IMG/VR virus record: IMGVR_UViG_3300005329_000006
Location: 1-45,740 of that record
From: a virus
Length of the DNA stretch: 45,740 nucleotides
Reading direction: 5' to 3' (one strand)
Below the pieces are notes generated by a model, which had not been told where the DNA came from, searched no databases, and saw nothing but the letters and a program-made list of their open reading frames with translations. This document shows positions 45,522-45,740 of this stretch, piece after piece. Positions within the stretch are counted from its first letter, which is position 1. Every line of letters begins with the position of its first letter. A program made the translations under genes and the position numbers.

Positions 45522-45613
45522 TGGAAGTTCCATGGAAGTTCCGTGGAACTTTTGGAAGTCGTTCAAAACACTATCGGAACTTTTTTGGAACTTTCTGGAA
45601 CTTCTGGAACTTT
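45522..45613. repeat. Eight phased TGGAASTTY repeats (packaging-site candidate)
   Basis: Units begin at 45522, 45533, 45544, 45553, 45575, 45586, 45596 and 45605: two TGGAAGTTC, three TGGAACTTT, one CGGAACTTT, one TGGAACTTC and one TGGAAGTCG. Steps are 9-11 bp except one double step, so all face one side of the helix with one site missing near 45564. It lies just after the small terminase stop and before the fibre gene, filling the gap. Confidence 0.8.
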
Positions 45614-45618
45614 TGTAA

Positions 45619-45740
45619 ATGCCTAGCACGTTCACAACGCGATACGGGTTCGAGAAACCGCCGATCGGGATAACGACCGGATGGGGCGCGTCCCATAACA
45701 CGGACTTGGATTCGATGGACGCGCTATTCGGGACGCTCGA
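45619..45740 (+). CDS. Tail-fibre-like protein, 5' part (continues at base 2 after circularisation)
   Basis: ATG 45619 (MPSTFTTRYGFEKPPIGITT, GWGASHN) opens the 566-residue fibre-like protein. The frame continues through the terminal repeat into base 91 of the window, giving one uninterrupted frame to the stop at 1667-1669. The N-terminus, with Gly-Phe-Glu-Lys-Pro-Pro, resembles the attachment ends of head or tail fibres. There is no clear ribosome site right before the ATG, only the last TGGAACTTT repeat. Confidence 0.8.
   Translation, partial: MPSTFTTRYGFEKPPIGITTGWGASHNTDLDSMDALFGTL
45651..45740. repeat. Terminal direct repeat (circular closure), copy 2
   Basis: Identical to bases 1-90, in direct orientation. 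Together with copy 1 it shows that the ends join. Confidence 0.95.

Overview
The window is a complete or near-complete genome of a tailed, long-tailed (siphovirus-type) phage, most likely from a metagenomic assembly. Its first 90 bases are repeated exactly as its last 90 bases, and the gene cut by the left end resumes in frame at the right end, so the molecule closes into a circle of about 45,650 bp. It is GC-rich and almost entirely rightward, with genes packed end to end by 4-nt overlaps. The host is not known. Two lipoprotein signals, three cleavable signal peptides and a holin-type lysis block point to a Gram-negative host. The style of some small proteins (for example the gene at 34725) recalls Acidobacteriota, but that is an impression from memory.

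Layout. (1) Right end into left end: HNH endonuclease, small terminase, an array of phased repeats, a tail-fibre-like gene across the junction, three small genes, large terminase and portal. (2) 5.8-10.7 kb: accessory virion-type proteins, including two with signal peptides and one built of twelve 21-residue repeats. (3) 10.7-12.6 kb: HK97-type prohead protease and major capsid protein, ending in a strong terminator. (4) 12.7-16.6 kb: a glycosylation cassette of three GT31-like paralogues (the first fused to a GT2-like domain) and a SAM methyltransferase, with the first glycosyltransferase apparently reached by a -1 frameshift. (5) 16.6-26.7 kb: head-tail connectors, tail tube, tail assembly chaperone with a -1 frameshift, tape measure and tail tip. 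(6) 26.7-29.3 kb: lysis region with two lipoproteins, a small membrane protein carrying a DnaJ-type zinc motif, a holin-like protein and a DUF5675-like enzyme, ending in a terminator. (7) 29.4-42.8 kb: early/accessory region with a winged-helix-like regulator, a ribbon-helix-helix regulator on a probably leaderless mRNA, ERF annealing protein, RecB-like nuclease, two HNH proteins, a secreted protein, a radical SAM enzyme and many small Cys-rich or membrane microproteins. (8) 42.8-45.1 kb: small genes on both strands in an AT-richer stretch.

No DNA polymerase, helicase, primase, integrase or classical repressor is recognisable, so replication probably depends on the host plus the recombination genes.

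The most unusual features are the GT31-like trio with its frameshift entry, a pair of tandem RNA stems with compensatory base changes at 40.5 kb (one loop is complementary to the ribosome sites of three structural genes), an array of eight helically phased repeats beside the small terminase gene, and a 5' leader that places a Shine-Dalgarno sequence in a perfect hairpin at 30.3 kb.
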